Origin: Steinernema hermaphroditum
Lineage: Eukaryota; Nematoda; Chromadorea; Rhabditida; Steinernematidae
Assembly: GCA_030435675.1 (NCBI GenBank)
Contig: CM059622.1
Coordinates: forward strand, 15,934,001-15,998,000
Direction of reading: 5' to 3'
Length of the DNA: 64,000 bases
Below the pieces are notes generated by a model. It was given only the letters and a program-made list of their open reading frames with translations. It made no database searches and had not been told where the DNA came from. Within the stretch, counting starts at the first letter, position 1. Every line of letters begins with the position of its first letter. A program made the position numbers and the translations under genes. Below, piece after piece: positions 49,899-60,601 of this stretch.

Positions 49899-51389
49899 TT
49901 AAAGGTCCAGTTGGAGCTGAACCGCCAAACTCTTAAGATCCACTCCGTCATTAAATGAAACCTTAACAGGATCGTTGTATATCGTGTTGTGCTTGTAAAT
50001 AACGTAATCTTCTATTGAAACCTAAAAAGGCAAACACGATAGCACCAACACGAATCGAATCATTCACACTTACTGTGAGAAATCCATTCACGAGCTTAAA
50101 GAACATCTTCATAACAACACCAAGGAACAGCTCCGGTTGATCTTGAATAAACTTCTTATGACCCGTTTTTGTGTCTTCAAACATAATTTGCTAAACGTAA
50201 ATGTTATTAATTCACCGTACACAGTTCAATCTTACATAATGCGCCTTCTGAATACGCATGACAAGATCGGGGCCAATGTTAGCACGACATTCCTCGTTTG
50301 TCACGCTCAATACGGCTAATAGTACTTGATCTAAACGAAGAATGCGGATATATTCGATACACTACAAAGAAACATACCTCCAGAAAAGGTTTCGCTGCGT
50401 TTCGTGCGCTGCGCACCCTGCACATCGAACTCCTCAATGGCGAAGTTCGTTGCCTTCTGTTCTTGGAAAAGGAACAGAAACCTCGCTTGAGACAGAATGT
50501 GAGTATCCTCTTCGAAGCGAAGTTCTCGGCCATTAACTTTCACGATAAAAAACACATCCCATTTCACCGTGATGATCTCAATAGTGTTCAAATGATCATT
50601 GAACACTGTGTTATCCGCGGACAAAGCACGATCTTCCCAGTCATCTTTTTTGATTCGGTTTGGTTTTCCTCTCGAAACTTTCAACGCGCCATTCTGCGAT
50701 TTTATTTCAATCACAGATGATTTCTTGTGATTGGCTCCATCGGAGAAGCGAATACGAAAGCTGAAAGTACAAATTATATAGACCCATATGAATTTGGCAA
50801 AAACTCACTCGTCCTTTCCGCCTCTCACCTTAATTTTTATTCTTTCGAAAGCATCGCCCGGAAGCTTCAGAACAGTTCTGTTGTGAAATACACGATCGTG
50901 TTTGCACTTCACCGTTGTGTCAAGGTTCTCCGCTTGAGCGCAAGTATCTGAAAATGTGCAATAATATATAAACCTTCAGAAAAAACAGACAACTCACTGT
51001 CCACAGTCAGGTTAATCTGGCACGTCGTATTATCAGACCTTAACGCTCCCTTCATGCTCTTGCAGACAGCGCCCCGAATCTTCGATTTAACACCCTGTAA
51101 ATCGGCACGTGAAATTAACGAACAAACCCTGCACAAGCCTCCAGATTCATCGTGCAGAAGTGAGATTTATCACGTTGCTCATACTTCCATCCGCTGCAGC
51201 AAAAGAGATCTGAAACGAGCTTGAAATTACTGAAAAGTACACGAGAAAGCGCCCACAGTCGTCCGTAATTATCGTTGCCGCGTATGCTTCATCGACTTTT
51301 TGTGTCTTTTGAAGCGGCAGTTCGTGGTACTGACTTCTCGAACTTGCTATGAATGCCGCGAAGAGAACCGCGTGACCGAGCAAAATCAT
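49899..51389 (-). CDS. Secreted beta-rich protein, unknown family
   Basis: Seven exons (51389-51174, 51094-50998, 50947-50809, 50760-50378, 50330-50236, 50190-50074, 50021-49899) give 389 residues. Signal peptide MILLGHAVLFAAFIASSRSQ. The protein has alternating hydrophobic patterns typical of beta sheets (IKIKVRGGKDEDFRIRFSDG, IEIITVKWDVFFIVKVNG, FFKLVNGFLTVSIEDYVIY) and cysteines early in the chain. The VKVNG and KLVNG segments resemble each other and may be a repeated lobe; a galectin-like sandwich is one guess, without its ligand motif. The first donor (AAC|GTGATA) is the least certain border. Expected to act outside the cell. Confidence 0.7.
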
Positions 51390-53804
51390 GCCGTTCACTA
51401 GGAGTGATTCGAGTTAAATGATACGCAAAGGAGCGGTGGCGTGCAGGGTGGCCTTTCTAGACCGTCTAGACAGCTTAAATGGACTGCAAACGCTTACAAA
51501 ATTTCGTTTGCACGTTTGCAGGACCCTTCTTTAGCTGCTTTCACACTCCGCGTGCGTTTTGCCGAACGCACGCGCGTTCATACTCACCCTCTGCGTCCGC
51601 GCGTCTTGCCGCGCGTCTAGACGCTCGATATGGAAAAAAACGCACGCAAAAATCGCGCGTCAAAACGGACGCGGCTGCGTGTTCAGCTTACGCTGGACCG
51701 TTTTCAGCTGGATTTCGAGCTGTTTTTTCGTGAATTCAATGGTAACGAATGACTATACGCCTGGTATCACTAATTTTAATTGGTTTTTCCTGTTTCACAT
51801 AGTTTTTGATAGCCTTTGTCGCATTTTGCGGAGGGCTTCCAGGCCAACTTGCTGCTCTTTACATTTACGCGATTTCGTACTACTATTAGTTTTGCGTCCA
51901 AATTAGAGTCCAATTTTTCTGAACGTCGATTTTTCCGGGATCATTCTACCGCCCTATCGGAATGAATGAACGTTGCCTGAGGTGGGAACTGGGGATTACG
52001 GTAAGCCGTTTTATATCGACCGAGTGGTCCCGCCACGAACACCCTCTGTGCAGCAAAATGGCCTACGCAGCAGTTTGGCCAACAACGTTTTGTTTCATTA
52101 CTGCTTTTTGCATCGTCCTTCACCGTCGTAACGCCTCGGAGCCAATTGTTCGACTTCCTGGGAGATTCAGAATGATTGTTTGACACTTCCCTTGTTAGTC
52201 TTATCATATTGGACTCTTCAAAATGATTGATTCCAAAAAGAGCCTATATCACTCGACGGTCGAATATCGTTGCCCCAAACCTCCGCCCGAGGACACGCCA
52301 TCTGTTTGGAAAGGCACCGCTAAAATCCACAAACTTCGTAACGCTGCGGAGTTTCGACAAATTGTGTCAAATCTCCAAGAGAAGCGCTCAAAATTTTTCG
52401 AAGTTCTATGAAGATAGGCAGAAAGGATTGCTCTTTCACGTACTGGCAGCAAAATATCGCTGAGGATATAGCTTCCTTATAAAACGCCTTTCGAATTTTC
52501 ATATGTGATTTGGTTTGTTTTGATAGACGAGTGGGCAGACGGGAGACGTCTAGGAGATAGCGATAGGAAGCCATTATTCGGAGAGGGTGCCCAAAAGCAA
52601 TTCTTTTAAATCCAACTACTCTCCTATTTTATTTTGCTTCAAAGGAAAATTTCGTTACGGGACATAACACTCCGTTAAGTGTGGGTGAGTGGGCAGAAAA
52701 TTACTTCCAAATTAGCTGTTATGTAACCGTGCAAAAAATATCTGAATCTGTGCGATTATTCGAACGTTGATTGCCTTTAGTTATGCGGACGACGCTGTTT
52801 CGCACAAAACTGTCTCTTTGCTCTATCGCTGACTATTATTCGTACGCCTCTTGTCTCTTTTAAAAATCGTTTTCTATTCTGCCAAAAAGAGTTGTAGTTT
52901 TCGCGTCCTTTAGGCGATTAGGGTCAAGTAACCCAGCTAGACACCAATAGCTTGCCAAAAGGCTCATAGAGTCGCTCAAAGGCTCACAGAAATATAATGA
53001 AAGAGTCATATTTTTCAATGGCCTAGGTATGGAGATTCCACTATCCCTACAGATGGAAAGCTGATGCTCGTAGGACGTTATTATTCATGTCTAACCCGGT
53101 AGACAATTGGAGGGCGATCGGTCTCCAAGACATAGTGGCTTCAAAGCCGATTCGGGTCACCTTTTTTGTCTGGTGTCCGAAATAGATTCGCCTTCGTCCG
53201 GAAAACTTATACATACACGGACCCGTCGGTTCTCCGTTTAGGGGATCCACTTAAGGTGCTTTTGACTACAAGAACTATCGATGCCCTGGATAAAAATATT
53301 TTCTTACAAGAGATCTTACAATCGCAACCCGCCTTTACCGAGGAGCGGTGATGCGATGGTGAATCTTTCCGTATCCTTTTTGAAATCTTTGTTACTCCAT
53401 TTGTGGCTAAATCAATTCACGGGTAGCCTAGTAAACAAACGGAATGCCCCGCGGTCCCGAAAACATAGTGGCAGTGAACCGGTCGCTGGGCTCATTGAAA
53501 CGTTGCTTGATATCTAATCGGGGTTGGTTCAACGACGTCTTCCGACTACATTTTATCTGCTGTTTGAAATCGAGCGCTCCTCGGTGATCACCCCTAGAAA
53601 TGCACGCAGACGAAATGAACCATCGGTTCTCCTGAACATAATAGGTTGTCTGTTACACAAATAATACTCTTGAAGTACTGCTTTCAGAGTACCAAGACGT
53701 AGAAGACCCAAGTAACGAGACAGATCGAATTGATACTCATGCATTTGTTTGCACGCGTTCCAATTTTCATTGCCACTCCATCGGCTATTCACCTTTTTCA
53801 GATC
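51390..53804. other. Intergenic, repeats only
   Basis: No gene supported. 51480-51730 is rich in CGCACGCG-like words. 53216-53252 carries ACGGACCCGTCGGTTCTCC, also present at 57936-57954, part of a dispersed repeat. The 3' edge supplies the promoter and a clean trans-splice site (CTTTTTCAG, ending at 53801) for the next gene. Confidence 0.5.
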
Positions 53805-56800
53805 ATGCTCTCATTCATGTCTCGCTTGTTGGTATACGTTCTAATATGCTGTTTGATCCTCAAGGAGTTGGAATATGCTCCTCCTGGAGTCGGAGCTGAC
53901 AAGAATAGATTGGTTCCCTCAAATACTAATCATGTGGAGCGGAAAAGAGCTGAGAGCGAGTTGGTCGATGATCGATCGATCGATGAAATATGCGAACTCA
54001 TCGTTGAAGGAGATGAAGTCGATCCGGAAACACTCTCTGCACCTGAATCATCTTCCTCTTCTATTCGAGACCTTTGTAAAAGTTGGCCAGGTAGGTGTTT
54101 ATCTGTTGTGCCTTACCTATAAATGTGAGAAAATTCTGTTGCTTTCAAACAGCTCAAAAACTATTGGGTTGAAACATTGAAAATGACCGCTATTAATTCG
54201 AGCATTTCCAATCGATTAATTAATATAACAGGCAACGGGGGACATCTAGCAGGTAGCTGTTACTCACAGCTACTAAGCCCACATAGCGGCTCCACGAGTT
54301 CACTTCTGCGTTACAGAAACAGAGGCGAAATGTTGAAAAAAATGACCCTCGGATTCTCAAAAAGTACAAGTGCCCGAGACCGCATTTTTAAGTTGACCCT
54401 CAGAATGGCTTTCCACTTTGAGCTGAAAGATTTCTTTTTTGCTGTTTATCTATCACTCTCCCAGGCCCCTTTTCTATCTTGTCATCTTCACTGATCCGTA
54501 AATGGAAACATCACAGGAAGCCACGCAGAACAAGGCAAAGAGGTCGACATTTCTAGAAAGTCCGAGACTTGAGCCTCAAGCCTCGGACTTTCTAGAAAAG
54601 GAAGGATCCGGCTCCTGCCCGAAAAGACGACTGACGTTGAGCAATCGAATGGTGAATACCTTAAGTGAAATGAGCGTTTTTGTGGTCTTTAAACATTCAC
54701 TTTTAAAAACGGTCATTTTCAATGCTCCAACCCAATATTTAAAAAAGACATAAAAATTAAAATGGGTGCAAAATTAACTGACTTGTAGTCATAGCGCCGT
54801 TTGAAGAACCTGACTCCGCCCAATTGAAATTCAGGTTATGCAGTAATCATATTACTCTCTTTGACCTTCTGTAACCGCCATCTTTTACATGAACTTTCAG
54901 AACGAATCATCATCAACCAGCCGTTTAGTCCACGCACGATGACATGGGAGGAATCCTGCTGGAGCAGCAAACCCTGGAACATGATGCCAGAATCTGTCCG
55001 AGCTGCAACTGAAATACCCTTGAGGAAGGGTAACTGGCTTCTCTTCTCTTCGGTTCACACGGCTTGTAACTACGCCGACACGCATCCTGACTTTTTCAAT
55101 GGCAGAAAACATCTCCTTCTTAACCAGTTCGACAAGTCTCAAGCTCAGGTTCTGATGAGTGATCCAATTCAAGACCCTTCGGTCTATATTCAAAAAAGAA
55201 ACGATAGTGAAGTGGTGCCGGTGGGAGAGACTCTAGGAATTGCTTGCGGCACTCTGCGCCTCACGAAAAGGAAAGATGATATCCGCTTTATACATGCCAA
55301 CGTCGTCGGCTCCATCTACTACTTCCCGTCTCTGATCGAAGCCTGTCTCTTCTCGGGCGAGAAAATCGCTCTGCGGAATGTCACCATTCAGGAATACAAC
55401 GGACTGTGGCCTCCGACGAACTCACAACGTGCCTATACCCATGATGAACACCCGATGCTGTTTGGTGTCAACTACGTTGAAGTGGAATCGATCGCAGACT
55501 GCAGGGTAACCGTATACGGTTACACTGTCGAGGACTACTGCCAGAAGCCAAGGCGAGGATCCTACGAAATGTATCTGACCGATCCGAGGACGAACTGGAC
55601 AAACTGCGCAAGTATGTGTGGCCACTACCAGTCGTACTCCCACGTGGTCTTGCCTCCTCTGGAGAAGTGGAACTTTATCTTCTACGAGGAGTACAAGGAG
55701 CGCATCATCATCACTACATGGTTCTCCTATCGCACGTTGACATGGGAAGCAGCCTGCGACCCACAGGCCTTATGGAACACTGAAGATGCTGCCCCGGAAG
55801 CGCCATCCCTAAAGAACAACTTCTACGTCTTTTCTACTGTCCAAGCCGCCTGCAAATACGCCAAGATCAATCCGTTGTTCTACGAGGGAAAGGAGCAATA
55901 TCTTCTCGATACAAAAGAGGAACCTTCCGGAAGAATAGATAGGAACCCGAGGTGGTTTGCTGAGAACATGGTCAACATCATCTACGTCCTCAAAGCCGAA
56001 CCTAAAGACGTAAATGTGACGCCTATGAAAGCCTGTGCACAGTGGAAACGTGGAAATCTCACCAAGACACCATTTGCACACACCGCCGCCAACGTCTACT
56101 ACTTCAGAACGATCGGGGAGATGTGTGAGTACTTCCATAGTAGCGACACCATCAAGGAGGCCATGAAAGACCATATTGTAAAGCTGTCGAAGTTGGCAGC
56201 TTTCCCTAGGGAAGTGATCGGTCAGATTAAGATGCCGTTGAATATCACTCTACAAGAAGCGGCATTTCTATATCCCCCACGTAAGCTAACTATTCACGTG
56301 GAAGACTTCAAAGTGCTATTTTGAGGCTGCGAATTCAGCGACTTCGGATTGGGGCCGGGGAAGAAGGAACAGCTTGCCATGACGTTGCTGATGAGCACCT
56401 CTGCTGTGGAAGGAACTCCGATCCAGCAGAAGCTGTACGACAACAATGAAGACTTGATAAGGAATACGGCCACTATGGTGCAGGCCTACACGGATTTCAA
56501 GAGCGTTGAATCGAGCCGTATTGTGGACGCTATCAAAGGTATAGGCAAAACGCTGGTGCACTCAGATCTGGACACGGTCAGGAAGGATGATCCGGAAGTG
56601 AGTATTTTATACAGATTGCAAAAAGCGTGACACATTTTGGGTCAGGTGGGGTCAGGGTAACAGGGTAATCGAAGCGGGACCAATTCGCCGCCAAGATTCC
56701 GCGGCGGAAATGTCACTTCTAACTTCTTTTTTTACTATCAACTCGGTATACCAAAAGTATTTCCGAGTCGCCAAAACTTGTAAAGTGTACATCTGTGGCC

Positions 56801-58921
56801 GTATTCAATAAACTGGGAACGGGAACCTCCCGGGAAGTGCTTCCCATCCACTTCCCAGTGGGCAAAAGTGGTATTCAATAAAAAGTGGACAAGTTCAAAG
56901 TGGGAATTTTGTATCATATCGTCATTTTTGATGGTTTCTGTGCATATTTTGTGCTAATTTTGCGCGAGAGCGGTCGGTTTTTCTGGTTCACGACAGGAGC
57001 GAGATGCTTCAAGTTCCGGCTAGTTCTCTCAACTCGCAAGAACTTTCAAGAACAACCCAATAAGAAAGAATAGACCACACGCAACGGTGGCGTCCGTTCG
57101 CGGAAAAAACGTTGCGTATGGTCTTGACCGAGCGTTGTACCCAGCCTCTAATAAGTAGATTAAACTCTCAAATTTTCATGAAAACCGTTTTAGAACGTTT
57201 AAAACATGATAAAACAGTGTCCAGTGTCAACAGTGTAGCTTAAATATAGTGCAAATTTACTAATTTAATAAACCCGGCTGCGCGCGAATTCGCGCCCTCC
57301 AGGTACTAAAAGCCAAAAAACTGTAGCCCTGCGGGCGGCAAGATTGGCGCTCATGGATAGGGCTGAAGTTGGGGCCAAAAACCTGCAGCCCTGCGGGCGG
57401 CAAGATTGGTGCTCATGCAAATGACTGAAGTTGTCCAAAAAACAGCGATATGCTGGAAGTATAGCGAGATATGGTGGATCAGAGATATGGTTCCTGCGGG
57501 CGGCAAGACACCAATAGCCCTGCGGGCGGCAAGACACCATAGCCCTGCGGGCGGCAAGATTGGCGCTCATGGATAGGGCTGAAGTTGGGGCCAAAAAACT
57601 GTAGCCCTGCGGGCGGCAAGATTGGCGCTCATGTAAATGGCTAAAGTGGGCGAAAAAATTGTAAAGTTTCAGGAAACTCGAACCGAAAACACTGCTGGTT
57701 ACAAAATAGACAAAAAATCACTCAAAAACAGCAAAAAAAACTCAAAGCCTAGCAGCACCAGAGAGATAGTGGAAGTAGAGCAATACCATCTCAACTGTCT
57801 GTGTGGCTCATTGCGAACGTTCTCTGTTTGTAAGCAGGCGGTGTCGGGTTCGGTTCCCCTCGGGGTCCTTATTTTGTGTGGGTGTTTTCCCCGTGCTCAC
57901 GGAAAAACACACACACACACACAAACACACCAACGGACCCGTCGGTTCTCCATTTATATATAGGGGATATAGGGGATTCTCTGCAAATTTGTTTGAAATG
58001 GTAGCCGGTGCAATTCCAATACATTTCCGTGGTGACTAGGTGACGAATTGATCACACTGCGATCCTGACCCATCGAAAAAAATAGGGCAGAAAAAATGGG
58101 GCCGAATTGTTGTGGAGCTTAAACTTCAAGTAAGGGTAGCCCTATTGTCCCGAAAAAATGGCATTTGACTAGAATCGAAGGCTCAAAATATCTCAAAAAA
58201 AAAACATATAACAAAACCGCCCAACAGAAAACGCCTACTTTCAGTACGTATCTCGAGAAGACGTCGATGAGATAACTCGCGAAATGACCACAAAACAGCA
58301 AGAAGAGTTGAAGAAGAACATCCAGGAACTCAAAAACCTGATGGAAAAAGAAACGAAAACTGTCTTCGCCGTCCTTAAGGATGTCGAACAGCGACTGAGC
58401 AAGAAGCACCGCTTAAGTGGATACCGCAAGTTCTACTCAAAGTTCATCAAACTCGTTCAACAGCAGGCCAGCGAAGCGAACAACATCATCTACAAGCTCC
58501 AGTTTACTGATTCTAAGCTCTATGAAACGGCACATCGACAAGTGTGCGACCAGTGTCGAAAACAAACAGCTAAGAAGGCTCTGCATGTTCGTTCGATTCA
58601 TGCCGGAAATTTTGCATTCAAAAACATGATTTTAGGTGTTCAAAGTGTTTATAACTCCCGGATTCGACTACAACATTGTGGACGCCTATGTCAAAGTACG
58701 TGATCGCAAGAATTACAAGGAATACATCGAGAGTCTGGCTAAGGTGAACTACATTTTGGTAAGTTTTAGTCATGTCTCTGGGAGCTCTTTAAGGTCGATT
58801 TTAGTTTTACACTGCTGCCAGATGCGAAGTCATGGTGTTGAATTCGGAAGGAGCGGACGAGTTGACGATCAGTGACTTCGAATTCATTCATAAGACCTTG
58901 AAAGCTTACTCTAGCAAGTAA
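53805..58921 (+). CDS. Large secreted protein with internal duplication
   Basis: Six exons (53805-54090, 54901-56280, 56326-56597, 58245-58586, 58636-58758, 58805-58921) give 839 residues with closed phases. Signal peptide MLSFMSRLLVYVLICCLILK; TTTTTCAG ends 3 nt before the ATG. Exon 2 contains two related segments: ERIIINQPFSPRTMTWEESC...NWLLFSSVHTACNYA...PDFFNGRKHLLL and ERIIITTWFSYRTLTWEAAC...NNFYVFSTVQAACKYA...PLFYEGKEQYLL. A Lys/Glu-rich, probably coiled-coil stretch follows in exon 4 (TTKQQEELKKNIQELKNLM). I do not recognise the family. Intron 2 ends in the unusual acceptor TTTTGAG; intron 3 (1.65 kb) and intron 1 (0.8 kb) hold repeats. A microexon at 54231-54252 is possible but not needed. 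Confidence 0.75.
54551..54599. repeat. Short perfect-type hairpin
   Basis: TTCTAGAAAGTCCGAGACTT and its near-complement directly abut, making a hairpin of about 23 bp with almost no loop inside intron 1 of the large secreted protein gene. Confidence 0.65.
57323..57645. repeat. Tandem GCGGGCGGCAAG repeat
   Basis: Five to six units built on TAGCCCTGCGGGCGGCAAG followed by ATTGGCGCTCATG and GGGCTGAAGTTG, about 62 bp when complete; two units near 57490-57545 are cut short. It lies in the 1.65-kb intron. A (CA)n run follows at 57906-57930. A scrap of the same unit occurs near 4078. Confidence 0.8.
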
Positions 58922-59212
58922 CGTGATAAATTTTGTGTGATTTATGTGGTGATTCTGTTTGTCATGCAGTAAAGAACTCCCCAACCCGCCCCTTCCAAGT
59001 GGACAAACCCGTCTTCTTCTCGTTTTTCCATTCATTTCGCTCTATTGATCACATTCAGTAGTGTTCAGTGCATTCACAGGCTCCGGCAGAAGTTCTGTCA
59101 AGGCAATCAATTCAAAGTGAATCTGTGGTATTTCATGTAGTCTTTCGAGAGATGAGCGATTTTTGGCTTTTCCCAGAACGTTTAACAACAAAGCACTGGT
59201 ACGCGATCATAG

Positions 59213-59283
59213 GCATCGGTGGTTCAGTGGTAGAATGCTCGCCTGCCACGCGGGCGGCCCGGGTTCGATTCCCGGCCGATGCA
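59213..59283 (+). tRNA. tRNA-Gly (GCC anticodon), second copy
   Basis: A 71-nt cloverleaf identical to the minus-strand gene at 7515-7585: acceptor GCATCGG/CCGATGC, anticodon loop CTGCCAC, T arm with GGTTCGATTCC. It is followed by a run of eleven T, a strong Pol III terminator. Confidence 0.97.
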
Positions 59284-59404
59284 AATTTTTTTTTTCACTC
59301 CGTTTGTTTGAAATAAAGGTTGCGTCATTCGCTTCACTGTGGCCCCTTTCTCTCAAACTCTATGTCGCCATCCACTTCAAATATTATTCTTTCATTTCTG
59401 TCAA

Positions 59405-59420
59405 ATTCCCGACCGATGCA
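59405..59420 (+). repeat. tRNA-Gly 3'-end fragment
   Basis: ATTCCCGACCGATGCA repeats the 3' end of the tRNA-Gly 120 bp upstream with one mismatch, followed again by a T-rich run. It looks like a partial duplication, not a gene. Confidence 0.6.
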
Positions 59421-59518
59421 AAGTTTTTGTATTGCATGAGCCGTTCTGAATGTGCTAATAACGGAGAACGTCAACCTTAAGCATCGGCTGTTCTTGTCAT
59501 CTTCACCGTGATATTTAT

Positions 59519-59684
59519 GCGGGGAAGCGCGAACGCTGTCCCCTGACTCAAAAATTTAGCTGTTGGCCAACTCCAACTCGGAGCTGCCACACGGGTCAGC
59601 CGGGAGCGAAAGTGCAATGTCCCAGCCTCGCCATGGATTCCCCGCCTTGCTGATCGCGGGGAGATCCCAGCCAGGTAAGTTTAT
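59519..59684 (-). ncRNA. U1: U1 snRNA, third copy, divergent from SL1
   Basis: A 166-nt body, by eye identical to the U1 copy at 17965-18130: 5' ATAAACTTACCTGGC, GATCAGCAAGG loop, U1A loop ATTGCAC, Sm-type AAATTTTTGAG, and the 3' hairpin. Identity also extends well upstream: GTGGGGCGCGACC, GGTGCG and GAAGCAGAGAAA align with the 18.1-kb spacer over about 85 bp. It is transcribed leftward, away from the SL1 RNA gene that begins 213 bp to its right. Confidence 0.95.
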
Positions 59685-59897
59685 GAGCCGTCCTGTGCTG
59701 GGCACTTATGTGGGGCGCGACCGTTCGGTTGCAACGGTGCGATTGCTTCGTTCCAGAGAAGCAGAGAAAACCAAGTGATCTGTAAAAAGACCGCTCGATC
59801 GCATCACTCGCCGTGACTGTGTGGTGTGACCACGACTCACAGCGTTGCGACGAAACGGGCGCTCCTCGCATAAGTGCCTCCGCACCACATCGTCGTC
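59685..59897. promoter_or_regulatory. Shared divergent U1-SL1 promoter
   Basis: A 213-bp spacer. Toward U1 the promoter block GGTCGCGCCCCACATAAGTG lies in reverse at 59703-59722, 18 nt from the U1 start. Toward SL1 a related block, GGGCGCTCCTCGCATAAGTG, lies at 59857-59876, 21 nt from the leader. Upstream of the block both share TTGC(A/G)ACGAAACGG. So one compact region should drive both a splicing RNA and the spliced-leader RNA. Confidence 0.8.
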
Positions 59898-59991
59898 GGT
59901 TTAATTACCCAAGTTTGAGGTAAACATTAGATCCGCTCTTTCAAATGGAAGTGGCGAGATAAATTTTGGAACTGCGTCTCTTCGAAGATGC
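59898..59991 (+). ncRNA. SL1: SL1 spliced-leader RNA
   Basis: SL RNA donates its 5' 22 nt to mRNAs by trans-splicing. The leader at 59898-59919 begins GGTTTAATTACCC and ends AAGTTTGAG, matching nematode SL1. It is followed directly by the donor GTAAAC. Further on, a stem around CTCTTTC/GGAAGTG and then an Sm-type site AAATTTTGGAAC (59961-59972) precede a terminal hairpin GCGTCT-CTTCGA-AGATGC. The order leader, donor, stem, Sm site, hairpin and the length near 95 nt are as in known SL1 RNAs. The exact 3' end is approximate. It is not linked to a 5S rRNA gene here, unlike the C. elegans cluster. Confidence 0.96.
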
Positions 59992-60601
59992 TTTTAAGCA
60001 GAAATCAAGACTAAGTCTAAGCACTGATATGTACTTTCCCGACGCATCGCGTTAAGGGATACAACCTAGGTCGTATGAAACTGTATAAGTTTTCACATCA
60101 TTGATAGGTTTTCATATGGCTTCAATGGCTGCGGTAGCATCAGAGTCGAAGTGAGCAATCCCACTTGTTTGTGCGGGCGTAGAAGCGGTGAAGAAGGTGG
60201 ATTCCGGTGTAGAGCAAAGCGAACCCATCTTCTGACCGGTTGGTGGCGCAGATCTTGAAGGTTGAGCGATGCTTCTTTGGCTTGATTTGGCGGCACTGGA
60301 GTGGTATTCACATACAGAGATGCCGAGATTCGAGACTCGGACTCGATGATATTTCGGACTCTTTCGGCATCACTGGTCACGTAGTCACGACCAGTCTCGG
60401 AGAAGCTCGGCATTCCAAGCAGGAGCCGGCTTCGGCTCAGTTGGCTTCCCGTCTTTTTGGCTAATGTGGCTAAACAAAGAAATAAATGAATCGAATAGAA
60501 TTTATCTCCATTAACAATCAATGCAGAAGGAAACGGTCATAAGGTATGGCAATACATGACAATCAGCAATAAATGACGATCGAAAAGCATGATTTAATTT
60601 C
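59992..60601. other. Intergenic, no gene seen
   Basis: Contains the SL1 3' flank and the 3' UTR of the minus-strand gene to the right. Around 60322-60450 it has inverted words such as GCCGAGATTCGAG and AAGCTCGGCATT, another worn MITE-like piece. Confidence 0.5.

Noticed and set aside
57323..57645. CRISPR-like array
   Set aside because: Units are contiguous tandem repeats without unique spacers, in a eukaryotic intron.
57793..57872. tRNA gene at GGTTCGGTTCCCC
   Set aside because: B-box-like, but acceptor and anticodon stems do not pair. More likely a tRNA-derived short repeat.
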